Below are positions 60,601 through 64,000 of a stretch of 64,000 bases of DNA, piece after piece (position 1 is the stretch's first letter; each line of letters starts with the position of its first letter). The notes beneath the pieces are model-generated. The model did not search any database and had not been told where the DNA came from. It saw only the letters and a program-made list of their open reading frames with translations. This stretch comes from Gorsachius magnificus (Eukaryota > Chordata > Aves > Pelecaniformes > Ardeidae). The position numbers and the translations under genes are program-made. The DNA lies in contig CM067081.1 of the NCBI GenBank assembly GCA_034008185.1, positions 26,596,806 through 26,660,805 of the forward strand, in the 5' to 3' direction.

Positions 60601-62203
60601 GTGCATTTACAATTTGTATTTAGTCCAAGTCAGAACCCACAGTGTAAGCCGCAATCCAGCTCCCACTTGCATAAGTAAACAGCAGACTGAATCAGTGTCC
60701 AGTCTAAGTCCTGAACCTCACCAGCTACTTCAGTGTCAGCAAGCCCAGCAAATCCTGTTTCATTATGATAGTTTTGTATGTAAATTTTCTTAAATGAATC
60801 AGTAACATTCTGATCTTTACTTTAATTCTTTTATCAGTAAAAATTATTTAAAGGCAAATTAAAAATAAAAAAAATTCATCCCCACTGAGAACTTTTCACC
60901 ATTACCAGCATTTGACCTCTACTTCACTGTCAGCTGGCTGCTTAAGCAGTTAAGAAACCATAAATGCTTTGTAGAGCTTTGCAGGAAACTGAAAAATAAT
61001 ATATACCTGCATAATGCAAAGGACAGTGATATATCAGCTGCTAAAACTGACCAGCAACAGGGAGTTACCAGTTATAATTTTAAATAATTGGCAGAATAAT
61101 GCTGTTGATCTCCAGCCCCTCATTGCTAACTTGGATAAATCTTGCCTGTCACCCTCATCTCCGGTAGCATCGCAGTCCCTAGGCTTTGAACTCCGAATCC
61201 ACAACGGTTCATGGCTACCTCTCTTCCAGTGACGTGTTGCACGAGGGCTGCGCGGCGGAACAGGGACAGCATTTATCACAGTGCTCTTGCTGCTGTTTGT
61301 GGCCACTCTGAGCCTTTGCTGGTTTGCTTCAGAGAGGCTGAACTCACAGTGCCGTTTCAGCAAATATGATAGATTGGCATTTAGAGTCTAAGTTTAGCCC
61401 TTAGCTCTGACCCAGATCACATAAAGTACAAATGTATGCTCTGTCTTCATCTTTTCTCTGGGCAGCTGTTCACAACCCATTGAAATGATACCCCCACTGC
61501 CCTCCCTACTTTTAAGATCTTGAAATTCTCCTTCGCTCAAGGAAGGAAACAGAAAAAGTAAAATTAGAGTCTTAATACTCCTCAGACACTAGTTTTCCCC
61601 ATTCCTTCCTGAAGAAATATACATTTTCTATCTTCTCTGTCATTTCTTAATTTGCATTTTATTTTCTGCCTGTAGTCACAACTGGGTAGCCAAGAAGTGT
61701 GTGCATATATATATTTTTAAAAAAAGCTAAACTTCTCTTCTCCACTCAAGCTCATCTTAAATATACCTTTATTTTAGAAAGATCTTGCTTTACAGGATGA
61801 TGTAAAAATGTTTTCATCTTTGGAATATAATTTGGGAATAATGAAAATGAGGTAAGGATTTATTTTGCCTGATTTTTCAATAGCTTTTTAAGCTTATTAT
61901 TGTTATACTAGCAAAATAAGGTATTAATTTATACAGTAATTGTATGGAATTGTTTTAGAATAAATAATGTTATTTCCTTATGTAAAAGTAGAAGAGTAAG
62001 ACAAGGACTATATTAAAAATCTCTAAAAGTTATGTTTCTTCAGACTGAATTAAGACCTGTATTTTTTGGGGGACAGGTGCAGTAGACTCAGGATCTTCTT
62101 CTTCCTCTTCGTCATCCAGCTTTGTGAATGGTGCTACCAGCAAAAATCTCCCAGCTGTCCAAACTGTTGCTCCAATGCCAGAGGATTCAGCTGAAAACAT
62201 GAG
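374..62203 (+). CDS. NBEA: NBEA (neurobeachin), internal exons 1-20 of this window, partial at both ends
   Basis: This is the span of a multi-exon gene whose joined translation matches vertebrate neurobeachin nearly residue for residue, from [10 protein letters not shown] to PEDSAENM. Neurobeachin is a BEACH-family scaffold of about 2900-2950 residues that anchors protein kinase A and takes part in membrane-protein traffic in neurons. The 20 exons sum to 3649 nt (about 1215 codons), so the window covers roughly the 700s to 1900s of the protein. The N-terminal lectin-like part lies upstream, and the PH-like, BEACH and WD40 domains lie downstream. All introns are GT-AG, and phases match at every junction. 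The closest paralogue, LRBA, shares the blocks around [19 protein letters not shown] and NCLEC, but the acidic linker in exon 9 and the [12 protein letters not shown] junction fit NBEA. In mammals this locus overlaps a common fragile site. The only novelty is in possible alternative exons, listed separately. Confidence 0.97.
454..1209 (+). other. NBEA: NBEA intron
   Basis: A 756-nt AT-rich intron ending in a long T tract (about 1194-1207) before the AG. No repeat is recognised. A 65-codon open frame at 546-743 has no acceptor or family resemblance and is probably chance. Confidence 0.8.
1210..1272 (+). CDS. NBEA: NBEA exon 2 of window (63 nt)
   Basis: Twenty-one whole codons, [11 protein letters not shown] to LLTMHE, both boundaries in phase 0. 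The acceptor is a T-rich run ending in ag; the donor is gtacat. It continues the armadillo-like helices. The intron to the next exon is only 108 nt. Confidence 0.93.
1381..1478 (+). CDS. NBEA: NBEA exon 3 of window (98 nt)
   Basis: Reads [11 protein letters not shown] to FDQRNGI and leaves two bases (cg) that join the next exon to make Arg. The donor is gtaaga at 1479. The sequence is helical and leucine-rich, as expected for the solenoid. An open frame runs on past the donor to 1726, but this is intron read-through. Confidence 0.93.
1479..4115 (+). other. NBEA: NBEA intron with a young CR1 insertion
   Basis: A 2.6 kb intron. Apart from the minus-strand CR1 copy at 2541-3240 it is AT-rich and shows no recognisable element. 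It ends in a T-rich acceptor (tttgtttttctttgtag). Confidence 0.85.
2541..3240 (-). mobile_element. CR1 LINE, 5'-truncated, with open reverse-transcriptase C-terminus
   Basis: A copy of about 700 bp inserted antisense to NBEA. Its 3' end carries the CR1 tail (on the + strand, atcatagaatcatagaat at 2541-2558). The minus strand is open for 195 codons (3217-2630) and encodes the end of the CR1 reverse transcriptase: [12 protein letters not shown], then the typical [20 protein letters not shown], then [18 protein letters not shown], then a stop. The uninterrupted frame and near-consensus sequence point to a recent insertion. The copy is severely 5'-truncated, as is usual for CR1, and lacks the endonuclease and most of the polymerase, so it cannot move on its own. 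I see no clear target duplication, which is normal for CR1. Confidence 0.95.
4116..4208 (+). CDS. NBEA: NBEA exon 4 of window (93 nt)
   Basis: One base completes Arg, then [12 protein letters not shown] to LKHLGH, with two bases (aa) carried to the next exon. The acceptor is ctttgtag, the donor gtaagt. Armadillo-like helices with [15 protein letters not shown]. Confidence 0.93.
4801..4864 (-). mobile_element. Fragment of an avian ERV LTR (first ~60 bp)
   Basis: Read on the minus strand from 4864 it begins TGTTGTGGGTTAACCCCAGC and continues through TAAGTACCAC and ACGCAG. This matches the start of the solo LTR at 19732 (TGTCATGGTTTAACCC, then CTAAGCATCATGCAG). Similarity is lost after about 60 bp, so it is an old, truncated piece. 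Only short blocks match, so the call is moderate. Confidence 0.5.
5652..5671. repeat. Perfect 20-bp palindrome
   Basis: TGCACACATATATGTGTGCA equals its own reverse complement. It is an alternating purine-pyrimidine stretch, which can form Z-DNA or a small cruciform. Probably a by-product of a CA/TG-rich microsatellite. Confidence 0.9.
6736..6844 (+). CDS. NBEA: NBEA exon 5 of window (109 nt)
   Basis: One base completes Lys, then 36 codons from [12 protein letters not shown] to TTYNTLYE, ending in phase 0. The acceptor is ctcttccag, the donor gtacaa. Contains [17 protein letters not shown] of the solenoid. Confidence 0.94.
7133..7155. repeat. Poly(A) run, 23 nt
   Basis: Uninterrupted A23. 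It has no target duplication or retrocopy body that I can see upstream, so I treat it as a simple homopolymer. Confidence 0.9.
8480..8586 (+). mobile_element. CR1 LINE 3' end, short fragment
   Basis: The stretch tagtggtgggatggcag, then ggttggacttgatgatctta, then aaggtcttttccagcctaaa, matches the CR1 3' untranslated end. It is followed by a degenerate tail with gattctatgattc and gattctatg. About 105 bp remain, in the same direction as NBEA. Confidence 0.9.
8981..9062 (+). CDS. NBEA: NBEA exon 6 of window (82 nt)
   Basis: Starts in phase 0 with [13 protein letters not shown] and ends STVKIQNP plus one base (a) that joins tg of the next exon to give Met. The acceptor is tctattctag, the donor gtaagg. 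Confidence 0.93.
9277..9400 (+). CDS. NBEA: NBEA exon 7 of window (124 nt)
   Basis: Two bases finish Met, then [18 protein letters not shown] to [11 protein letters not shown], leaving two bases (ag) of an Arg codon. The acceptor is tctttcaaag, the donor gtatgt. The upstream intron is only 214 nt. Confidence 0.93.
9401..9740 (+). other. NBEA: NBEA short intron (340 nt)
   Basis: AT-rich intron with no recognisable feature. Confidence 0.8.
9741..9933 (+). CDS. NBEA: NBEA exon 8 of window (193 nt)
   Basis: One base completes Arg, then [20 protein letters not shown] to [10 protein letters not shown], ending in phase 0. Tryptophan-rich segment ([18 protein letters not shown]) that is strongly conserved in NBEA and LRBA and closes the first helical block. 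The acceptor is atttcactttag, the donor gtaaga. Confidence 0.95.
10019..10032 (-). promoter_or_regulatory. Possible CTCF core site
   Basis: The minus strand reads CCACCAGATGGCAC, which fits the commonly used CTCF core CCASYAGRKGGCRS at all 14 positions. It lies in the 264-nt intron just before the large exon 9. Binding cannot be judged from sequence alone. Confidence 0.45.
10198..11217 (+). CDS. NBEA: NBEA exon 9 of window (1020 nt, PKA-anchoring linker)
   Basis: The largest exon here: 340 whole codons from [17 protein letters not shown] to [11 protein letters not shown]. The first part is a charged helix or coiled coil ([20 protein letters not shown]). The rest is an acidic, Ser/Thr-rich, low-order linker with an embedded amphipathic helix (10618-10686) known in neurobeachin as the binding site for the RII subunit of protein kinase A. 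Many SP and SE/SD pairs suggest phosphorylation sites. The open frame runs a further 54 codons past the donor (gtaagt at 11218) to 11379, but the next exon continues the NBEA protein at this point, so the donor is clearly used. Confidence 0.97.
10618..10686 (+). other. NBEA: PKA RII-anchoring amphipathic helix in NBEA
   Basis: Encodes [20 protein letters not shown] followed by NNV. Hydrophobic residues (L, V, L, L, V, A, V, L) recur every 3-4 positions, the pattern of an A-kinase anchoring helix. In chicken and mammalian neurobeachin the RII-binding region was mapped to this part of the protein. It tethers cAMP-dependent kinase to NBEA-bearing membranes. Confidence 0.85.
11218..15295 (+). other. 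NBEA: NBEA intron (4.1 kb), no recognised element
   Basis: AT-rich, with short A/T homopolymers (for example 14154-14167). I see no CR1, LTR or splice-competent extra exon. Short open frames on both strands lack codon bias or family resemblance. Confidence 0.7.
15296..15513 (+). CDS. NBEA: NBEA exon 10 of window (218 nt)
   Basis: Begins in phase 0 with [20 protein letters not shown], then [17 protein letters not shown], and ends [10 protein letters not shown] plus two bases (ag) completed by t to Ser. The acceptor is gatgtag, the donor gtatgt. This marks the return from the linker to a conserved helical block. The frame stays open for 71 codons beyond the donor, which is treated as a separate observation. 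Confidence 0.95.
15514..17041 (+). other. NBEA: NBEA intron with tandem AATAAA cluster
   Basis: A 1.5 kb intron. The first 217 nt remain open in the NBEA frame (stop TGA at 15728-15730). A tandem repeat with four AATAAA hexamers follows at 15882-15950. The remainder is AT-rich with no known element. Confidence 0.8.
15882..15950 (+). repeat. Degenerate 15-bp tandem repeat containing four AATAAA
   Basis: The unit CCTTATAAATAAAAA occurs about four times with small changes. AATAAA lies at 15891, 15906, 15928 and 15942. A T-rich and GT-containing stretch follows (agttggcaggggttttttt, about 15989-16007). Confidence 0.85.
17042..17195 (+). CDS. NBEA: NBEA exon 11 of window (154 nt)
   Basis: One base completes Ser, then [18 protein letters not shown] to LSAATSPT in phase 0. 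The acceptor is cttctgttcttgcag, the donor gtaagt. Hydrophobic helix [17 protein letters not shown]. Confidence 0.95.
19664..19731 (-). mobile_element. CR1 LINE, 3' portion, split by a solo LTR
   Basis: Begins with the tail agaatcacagaatcacag, then atggctgaggctggaaggga and cctctggtagtcatctggtc, the antisense CR1 3' end. It is broken at 19731 by the LTR and resumes at 20331 with ccccctgctcaagcagggcc, exactly continuing the CR1 consensus. Confidence 0.93.
19732..20330. mobile_element. Solo ERV LTR (599 bp) inserted in the CR1
   Basis: Starts TGTCATGGTTT and ends AAACCAGGACA, an imperfect inverted terminus with the canonical TG...CA ends. It is flanked by CCCCC on both sides (19727-19731 and 20331-20335), a 5-bp target duplication. 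No internal retroviral genes are present, so this is a solo LTR left by recombination. It contains a G8-A-G14 run (19807-19829), an AATAAA-like site near 19887 and the stretch catgacgttatatggta (about 20079-20095), typical of a widespread neoavian LTR family that I know only by its sequence. Orientation is not certain. Confidence 0.88.
19807..19829 (+). repeat. G-rich run (G8-A-G14) inside the LTR
   Basis: Near-uninterrupted guanine run that could form a G-quadruplex. It encodes nothing. Assembly length is likely to be unreliable here. Confidence 0.85.
20331..20510 (-). mobile_element. CR1 LINE, continuation of the split copy
   Basis: ccccctgctcaagcagggcc, then ggcttcaccacctccctggg, then gccagtgctcagtcaccctc are antisense CR1 3' sequence. 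Homology fades after tgtttcctgattttcagatg and tgctgtgttttag. With 19664-19731 it forms a copy of about 250 bp that predates the LTR. Confidence 0.92.
20575..20629 (+). mobile_element. CR1 LINE 3' tail, plus strand
   Basis: gaatcccttccaacctcaac followed by attctgtgattctgtgtgat, a CR1 3' terminus with its repeat tail. Only about 55 bp remain. It points opposite to the split CR1 just upstream. Confidence 0.8.
20690..21320 (-). mobile_element. Ancient CR1/L3-type LINE relic
   Basis: Degenerate text resembling old reptile/bird CR1 copies read antisense: ggggtcagcccaagggccct, gcctccatattatcctatgg followed by cattgagcctgacaaag, and gagtcatatctcctggtatg. No open frame remains. The boundaries are rough. 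Confidence 0.5.
23930..23953. repeat. Poly(T) run, 24 nt
   Basis: Uninterrupted T24 within the intron; a simple homopolymer. Confidence 0.9.
24547..24555 (+). CDS. NBEA: NBEA microexon (9 nt, GSK)
   Basis: GGT TCT AAG encodes Gly-Ser-Lys, which as I remember it lies in vertebrate NBEA between LSAATSPT (exon 11) and TELENIEV (exon 13). The acceptor is ttgcatgtccag, preceded by a long T/G-rich tract. The immediate donor is gttagt. A stronger donor, gtaagt, lies 15 nt further on (24571), giving a 24-nt version (GSKVSIAA). Both versions and complete skipping keep the frame, since flanking phases are 0. A UGCAUG motif (Rbfox type) and UGC near the acceptor are common around neuronal microexons. 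Confidence 0.8.
24556..27088 (+). other. NBEA: NBEA intron (2.5 kb) with (TTA)n microsatellite
   Basis: Contains a (TTA)n tract of about 14 units (24635-24678) 80 nt after the microexon, plus A/T runs (about 25163-25192 and 25513-25528). No transposon is recognised. Confidence 0.8.
24635..24678. repeat. (TTA)n microsatellite
   Basis: About 14 uninterrupted TTA units. Lies close downstream of the microexon. Confidence 0.95.
27089..27269 (+). CDS. NBEA: NBEA exon 13 of window (181 nt)
   Basis: Begins in phase 0 with [18 protein letters not shown] and ends [10 protein letters not shown] plus one base (g). The acceptor is ctccttttaaag, the donor gtaagt. Contains the helix [19 protein letters not shown], well conserved in NBEA and LRBA. 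Confidence 0.96.
27270..28347 (+). other. NBEA: NBEA intron (1.1 kb), nothing recognised
   Basis: AT-rich. A good acceptor (ctacctgcctgttgcag, ending 27585) is followed in frame by only 16 codons and a stop (27636), without a clear donor. No repeat element is seen. Confidence 0.75.
28348..28478 (+). CDS. NBEA: NBEA exon 14 of window (131 nt)
   Basis: Two bases complete Val, then 43 codons: [18 protein letters not shown] to GVTAAAATK, ending in phase 0. The acceptor is aactgctttttag, the donor gtaact. The start ([12 protein letters not shown]) is well conserved; the second half diverges from mammals as I remember them ([15 protein letters not shown]). A 77-nt candidate exon downstream has the same end phases. 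Confidence 0.93.
28479..29765 (+). other. NBEA: NBEA intron (1.3 kb) containing a candidate alternative exon
   Basis: AT-rich without transposons. The segment 29614-29690 looks like an exon (see separate entry). A near-consensus branch site, TTCTAAC, lies at 29705-29711 upstream of exon 15. Confidence 0.8.
29614..29690 (+). other. NBEA: Candidate mutually exclusive NBEA exon (77 nt)
   Basis: Flanked by gctttatttctag and the donor gtatca. Splicing from exon 13 (one base g) gives Glu, then 25 open codons [15 protein letters not shown] to LMQYPKK, and ends in phase 0 to join exon 15 (TPLENV). If joined after exon 14 instead, it hits a stop within 11 codons. It therefore fits only as a replacement of exon 14. 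I do not recognise the peptide. The 75-nt intron after it is short, and the best branch site lies only 19 nt from its donor. Inferred only. Confidence 0.3.
29766..29873 (+). CDS. NBEA: NBEA exon 15 of window (108 nt)
   Basis: Thirty-six whole codons, [18 protein letters not shown] to LRAVVFRDV, phase 0 on both sides. The acceptor is ctttttatttttag, the donor gtgagt. The segment [18 protein letters not shown] is nearly identical in NBEA and LRBA. Confidence 0.96.
29874..31575 (+). other. NBEA: NBEA intron (1.7 kb), AT-rich
   Basis: Contains TA-rich simple sequence at about 30269-30305. No transposon or alternative exon is recognised. Confidence 0.75.
31576..31744 (+). CDS. NBEA: NBEA exon 16 of window (169 nt)
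   Basis: Begins [20 protein letters not shown], then [14 protein letters not shown], and ends QEINSPTST plus one base (g). The acceptor is tttctcaacacag, the donor gtacat. The hydrophobic stretch [14 protein letters not shown] is a family hallmark shared with LRBA; in a cytosolic scaffold it is more likely a buried helix than a membrane span. Confidence 0.96.
31745..33141 (+). other. NBEA: NBEA intron (1.4 kb)
   Basis: AT-rich with a TA/TC simple repeat at 32881-32912. Nothing else is recognised. Confidence 0.75.
33142..33237 (+). CDS. NBEA: NBEA exon 17 of window (96 nt)
   Basis: Two bases complete Val, then [18 protein letters not shown] to FAHSFYK plus one base (g). The acceptor is gattttctccacag, the donor gtaata. 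Symmetric phase (1-1), so it could be skipped in frame. Confidence 0.95.
42600..44100 (-). mobile_element. Ancient CR1/L3-type LINE, about 1.5 kb
   Basis: Aligns by eye with the antisense reverse-transcriptase part of CR1. At 43114-43185 the order ttgccttttccatggcagca, gtattggtacctgaatag and atccaggtccttctcttc parallels the young CR1 at 3149-3226 (ttggccttctgggctgccag, cacattgccggctcat, cacgcccaagtccctctc). Further on, gtcatcagcaaatttcacca and gataattttttctgcctttt match known text of old copies. No open frame survives. Boundaries are approximate. Confidence 0.7.
45374..45396. repeat. Inverted repeat, 11-bp arms
   Basis: AAAATGTGTAT, one base, ATACACATTTT. AT-rich hairpin, probably of simple-sequence origin. 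Confidence 0.9.
45878..46316 (+). CDS. NBEA: NBEA exon 18 of window (439 nt)
   Basis: Two bases complete Glu, then [20 protein letters not shown] to LPMQFHSFD, leaving ag of Arg. The acceptor is tatttcactgcag, the donor gtatat. Encodes a Ser/Thr/Pro/Glu-rich linker with short conserved helices ([31 protein letters not shown]). The frame closes 8 codons into the intron. Confidence 0.97.
49940..50620. promoter_or_regulatory. Possible conserved non-coding enhancer block
   Basis: Unlike its surroundings it contains a cluster of CpG (about eight between 49975 and 50056) and a dense run of homeodomain, E-box and MEIS-like words: gtgtgtctaattgtttgcca, ccacctgccag, tgattgtctgtcagc, and gatgaggtgatattgatg. 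There are no simple repeats or transposon text. This is the look of vertebrate developmental non-coding elements; conservation itself cannot be tested here. Confidence 0.35.
54030..54380. promoter_or_regulatory. Second possible conserved non-coding block with two octamers
   Basis: ATGCAAAT (POU octamer) occurs twice on the same strand, at 54070-54077 and 54184-54191, with CpG-containing text between (aatgaacgcgcaatgcacga). No transposon sequence. The same stretch could instead be a coding terminal exon (separate entry). Confidence 0.3.
54063..54330 (+). other. NBEA: Candidate alternative terminal NBEA exon with poly(A) signal
   Basis: The acceptor gtgttattttctgtctag ends at 54062. From exon 18 (ag) the frame continues with one base giving Ser, then about 62 codons ([14 protein letters not shown] to [10 protein letters not shown]) to a stop at 54250-54252. 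AATAAA follows at 54306-54311 and a TG-rich stretch (tctgttgttggc) about 30 nt later. It would give an NBEA without PH-BEACH-WD40. The peptide is not one I recognise. Confidence 0.25.
55026..55086 (+). mobile_element. CR1 LINE 3' tail, short fragment
   Basis: gggggttggactagatgatc, then tttaaaggtcccttccaacc, then caaactatcctataactctg, the CR1 3' terminus with a decayed tail. Only about 60 bp are recognisable. Confidence 0.88.
55959..56165 (+). other. NBEA: Candidate in-frame cassette exon of NBEA (207 nt)
   Basis: The acceptor is cgatggcactacag; the donor is gtaaga at 56166. From exon 18 the junction keeps Arg (ag+g), then the frame is open for 68 codons ([15 protein letters not shown] to VNTSYQEE), and the last two bases tt join g of exon 19 to give Leu before SVVVPVKK. 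Length is divisible by three and the end phases fit. The first stop after the acceptor is the TAA inside the donor itself. The peptide is not recognised; it ends with a cysteine cluster (FTCNCCCVN). Could be chance or an old pseudo-exon. Confidence 0.3.
57103..57110. promoter_or_regulatory. Perfect CRE palindrome (TGACGTCA)
   Basis: TGACGTCA directly after a TATATATATA stretch, in the intron about 700 nt before exon 19. This is the full-site sequence bound by CREB/ATF proteins. Function unknown. Confidence 0.35.
57825..57979 (+). CDS. NBEA: NBEA exon 19 of window (155 nt)
   Basis: One base completes Arg, then [20 protein letters not shown] to [10 protein letters not shown] plus one base (g). 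The acceptor is catttctttttccacag, the donor gtattg. Low-complexity Gly/Ala/Ser/Thr/Pro linker, highly conserved in NBEA. Confidence 0.96.
60624..60779 (+). other. NBEA: Weak candidate cassette exon (156 nt)
   Basis: After tttgtatttag it reads in the NBEA phase (g+tc gives Val) for 52 codons with a Ser/Pro/Gln-rich peptide ([25 protein letters not shown]) to a possible donor gtaaat, ending in phase 1 to fit exon 20. The better acceptor upstream (ttttcttctcag, ending 60591) gives an early stop in the NBEA phase. Splice sites are mediocre. Confidence 0.15.
61160..61270. other. Local CpG-rich spot
   Basis: About nine CpG in 110 bp (for example gacgtgttgcacgagggctg and cgcggcggaa) within an intron otherwise almost free of CpG. 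No open gene or transposon recognised. May be a small conserved regulatory element or decayed insertion. Confidence 0.35.
62077..62203 (+). CDS. NBEA: NBEA exon 20 of window (127 nt, poly-Ser)
   Basis: Two bases complete Gly, then AVDSG, nine serines, [18 protein letters not shown] and MPEDSAENM, leaving ag of the next Ser codon. The acceptor is ttttttgggggacag, the donor gtacac. The serine run is encoded by mixed codons (tct, tcc, tcg, tca, agc), so it is kept by selection rather than by repeat slippage. The next exon (SITAKLERALEKV in vertebrates) lies beyond the window. Confidence 0.95.
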
Positions 62204-64000
62204 GTACACAAGTCCTGTCTTTCGATATTAATTATAATTCCTCCTCCCACAACAACTTCCTACATACAAAATACTATAAAAATGAAAATATATAAAAATA
62301 TATTTCAGATCATTTAATGTGTGTTATTGTAGTTATTAATGTAGTACCATGTGTACTTATATACTTTTTGGTACTAAAAAGGTATATACTAAAATAACAC
62401 TTCACTGAAAAGTCTAACTTCTAAGAATTATGCCAGACACTAAAACTTCATTAAAAGTAATTTTTTAGTGAACTGGCTTTTTACATTGCTCAATAATGAG
62501 AGTAAGAATCGGGACGCAAGCACAGCTTGGTGGAGTGAAACACTAGCAAGTGGAAGGAGAGAGACAACCTCTTCTGAGCAAACAGAAGCCCTGTTTAAAC
62601 TGGAGAGGACAAAACCAGACATGTATTCATGCAGCTAACTAAATGGTGCACCAGATCTGAGTTGGCGTTGCAAGAGACACATGCTGTGGGATAGCTAATG
62701 CCCCTCTTATGCTGACTGGCAGCCAGGAAAATGCCCTCTGAAATTCCCGTTAAATATCTTTGTATAGTAGGTAATTATTTTGTAAAGGTATACAGTTGTT
62801 CTGCAGCACACTTCAAAGACAAATTGTTGACCTTTTTAAGGTGAGCCACTGTCTGCCCTAAAAAGCTGACACTGAGATACAGACATATATGTATACACAC
62901 ACTAAGGAGTTGCCAAGTATCCCTTAGTTGGCCAGCCACTTCGAGGTATGGTTTTAAGAAGATTGGAGTGGAGACAGAAGCCATCATTCCTTGATAACTA
63001 GAAAGGAAATAAACTTAAATCAAGGTCCCTAGGTAACCTGTAAAAAAAGTATTGGTGCTTCAGTGATTTAACACACAGTGCGAAAAATGCCCTTTTTTTG
63101 TTGGTCTGACTTGAAGTGTCAGGTGAGCGGTACTCGTGGAATCACAGCGATGGGTGCAGGCCCAGACTCAAAGTGTGAGGGCTGTTGGCTCAACTACAAC
63201 AAGATGCAAATGATCAAGGAGTGAATGACCATTTGTACGGTGTTATTTATAGCTTGACAGTCTTACAAGGCAAGTTAATAAAATTGTGGCTTAATTGAAC
63301 CAGTGCTTTTGCTTCTTGTCTTTTTCATATGTTAGGACAGCACTGGGGGTGAAATCTTTTCTAAAGTTCAGATAGTGAATATGTTAAAATTAAACTGGAT
63401 CATTAATCAGTTCATTTTTCAGTTATTTTAACCAATGCAATGTTCTTGGTTTTTTCACAAGCATTTTGAAGGTTTTTGTCCCGGAGTCAAAGAAAAACTT
63501 CAGTTGCAACACCTAGAATTCAAATTTTGAACTCAGAACTTGAACTCAGAAGTAGTTGTAATCTGAATAGTAAATGAAACTAGCAACTGAAAAAACTTAT
63601 GTTGAAAACAGTATCAGACGTGTAGATAACTTAAAAGCTAATCAGCCCAAGAAATGTCTTTGGGGCTTTTGTCCCTTTTCTCTGTCCCCACCCTTAGCAA
63701 GAAACAACTAAGACTTTATTCTGATAATACATAACTTTTGGGTTTTTCACTTTGAATTCACTGTGCTTCAGCTTTTATAAGATTAAAAATCAGAGGGGTC
63801 AGAGAGCATGAAGTGCAAGCTAACTTATCTAAGCCTTCCCTTGTAGCAGCTGTATAGGAAAAGAGCTACTTATGGCTGTAGGCTGAGCAGAGGAAAGTGA
63901 GCAGGACTTTTAGACATTTAATAGTCTTGATTTGGAGGTAGAGGTTTGCCCTGGAATGAGGTTGGGAAGGTAGCATTCTTGGGACGGGGACAGCGTGTGC
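62204..64000 (+). other. NBEA: NBEA intron, 5' part to window end
   Basis: No exon, transposon or other known element recognised in these 1.8 kb. The next NBEA exon is not reached. Confidence 0.75.

Larger units (their letters stand above)
57980..62076 (+). other. NBEA: NBEA intron (4.1 kb)
   Basis: AT-rich with TA/ATA simple sequence (60394-60450). Contains a CpG-rich spot (61160-61270) and an open, phase-compatible segment (60624-60779). No transposon is recognised. Confidence 0.75.

Noticed and set aside
1..64000. CRISPR arrays, tRNA, rRNA or bacterial-type operons
   Set aside because: None seen. The window is a vertebrate gene interior.

Overview
The window is a 64 kb internal piece of a bird genome. 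It lies within one very large gene on the + strand, NBEA (neurobeachin), and neither end of the gene is present. I call it avian because of several CR1 retrotransposon copies with the typical tail (repeats of ATTCTATG or ATTCTGTG) and a solo retroviral LTR of a type widespread in Neoaves. The protein reads almost identically to vertebrate NBEA as I remember it.

I place 20 coding exons between 374 and 62203, all with AG acceptors and GT donors and with matching phases. Joined, they give 3649 nt, about 1215 codons of a protein of roughly 2900-2950 residues. Exons 1-8 (374-9933) encode helical armadillo-like solenoid. The 1020-nt ninth exon (10198-11217) encodes an acidic linker carrying the protein kinase A RII-anchoring helix. 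Exons 10-17 (15296-33237) encode a second conserved helical block, including a 9-nt microexon. Exons 18-20 (45878-62203) encode a Ser/Thr/Pro-rich linker that leads toward the PH-BEACH-WD40 module, which is downstream of the window. NBEA is a large neuronal scaffold of the BEACH family that acts in membrane traffic near the trans-Golgi and synapse.

The introns make up about 94% of the window and are AT-rich. They hold young CR1 fragments (2541-3240, 8480-8586, 55026-55086). At 19664-21400 there is a nested block: a minus-strand CR1 split by a 599-bp solo LTR with a CCCCC duplication, then a second CR1 tail and an old CR1 relic. A 1.5 kb ancient CR1 relic lies at 42600-44100 and a short LTR fragment at 4801-4864. 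Two stretches (49940-50620 and 54030-54380) look like conserved regulatory DNA.

No separate gene system, RNA gene or CRISPR is visible. The most interesting signals are splicing and polyadenylation options that fit the NBEA reading frame: a 77-nt exon (29614-29690) whose phases fit only as a substitute for exon 14; a 207-nt cassette exon (55959-56165); a possible terminal exon with stop and poly(A) signal (54063-54330); read-through of exon 10 into four clustered AATAAA signals (15514-15960); and two in-frame donors on the microexon. These are predictions from sequence only; transcript data would decide them.
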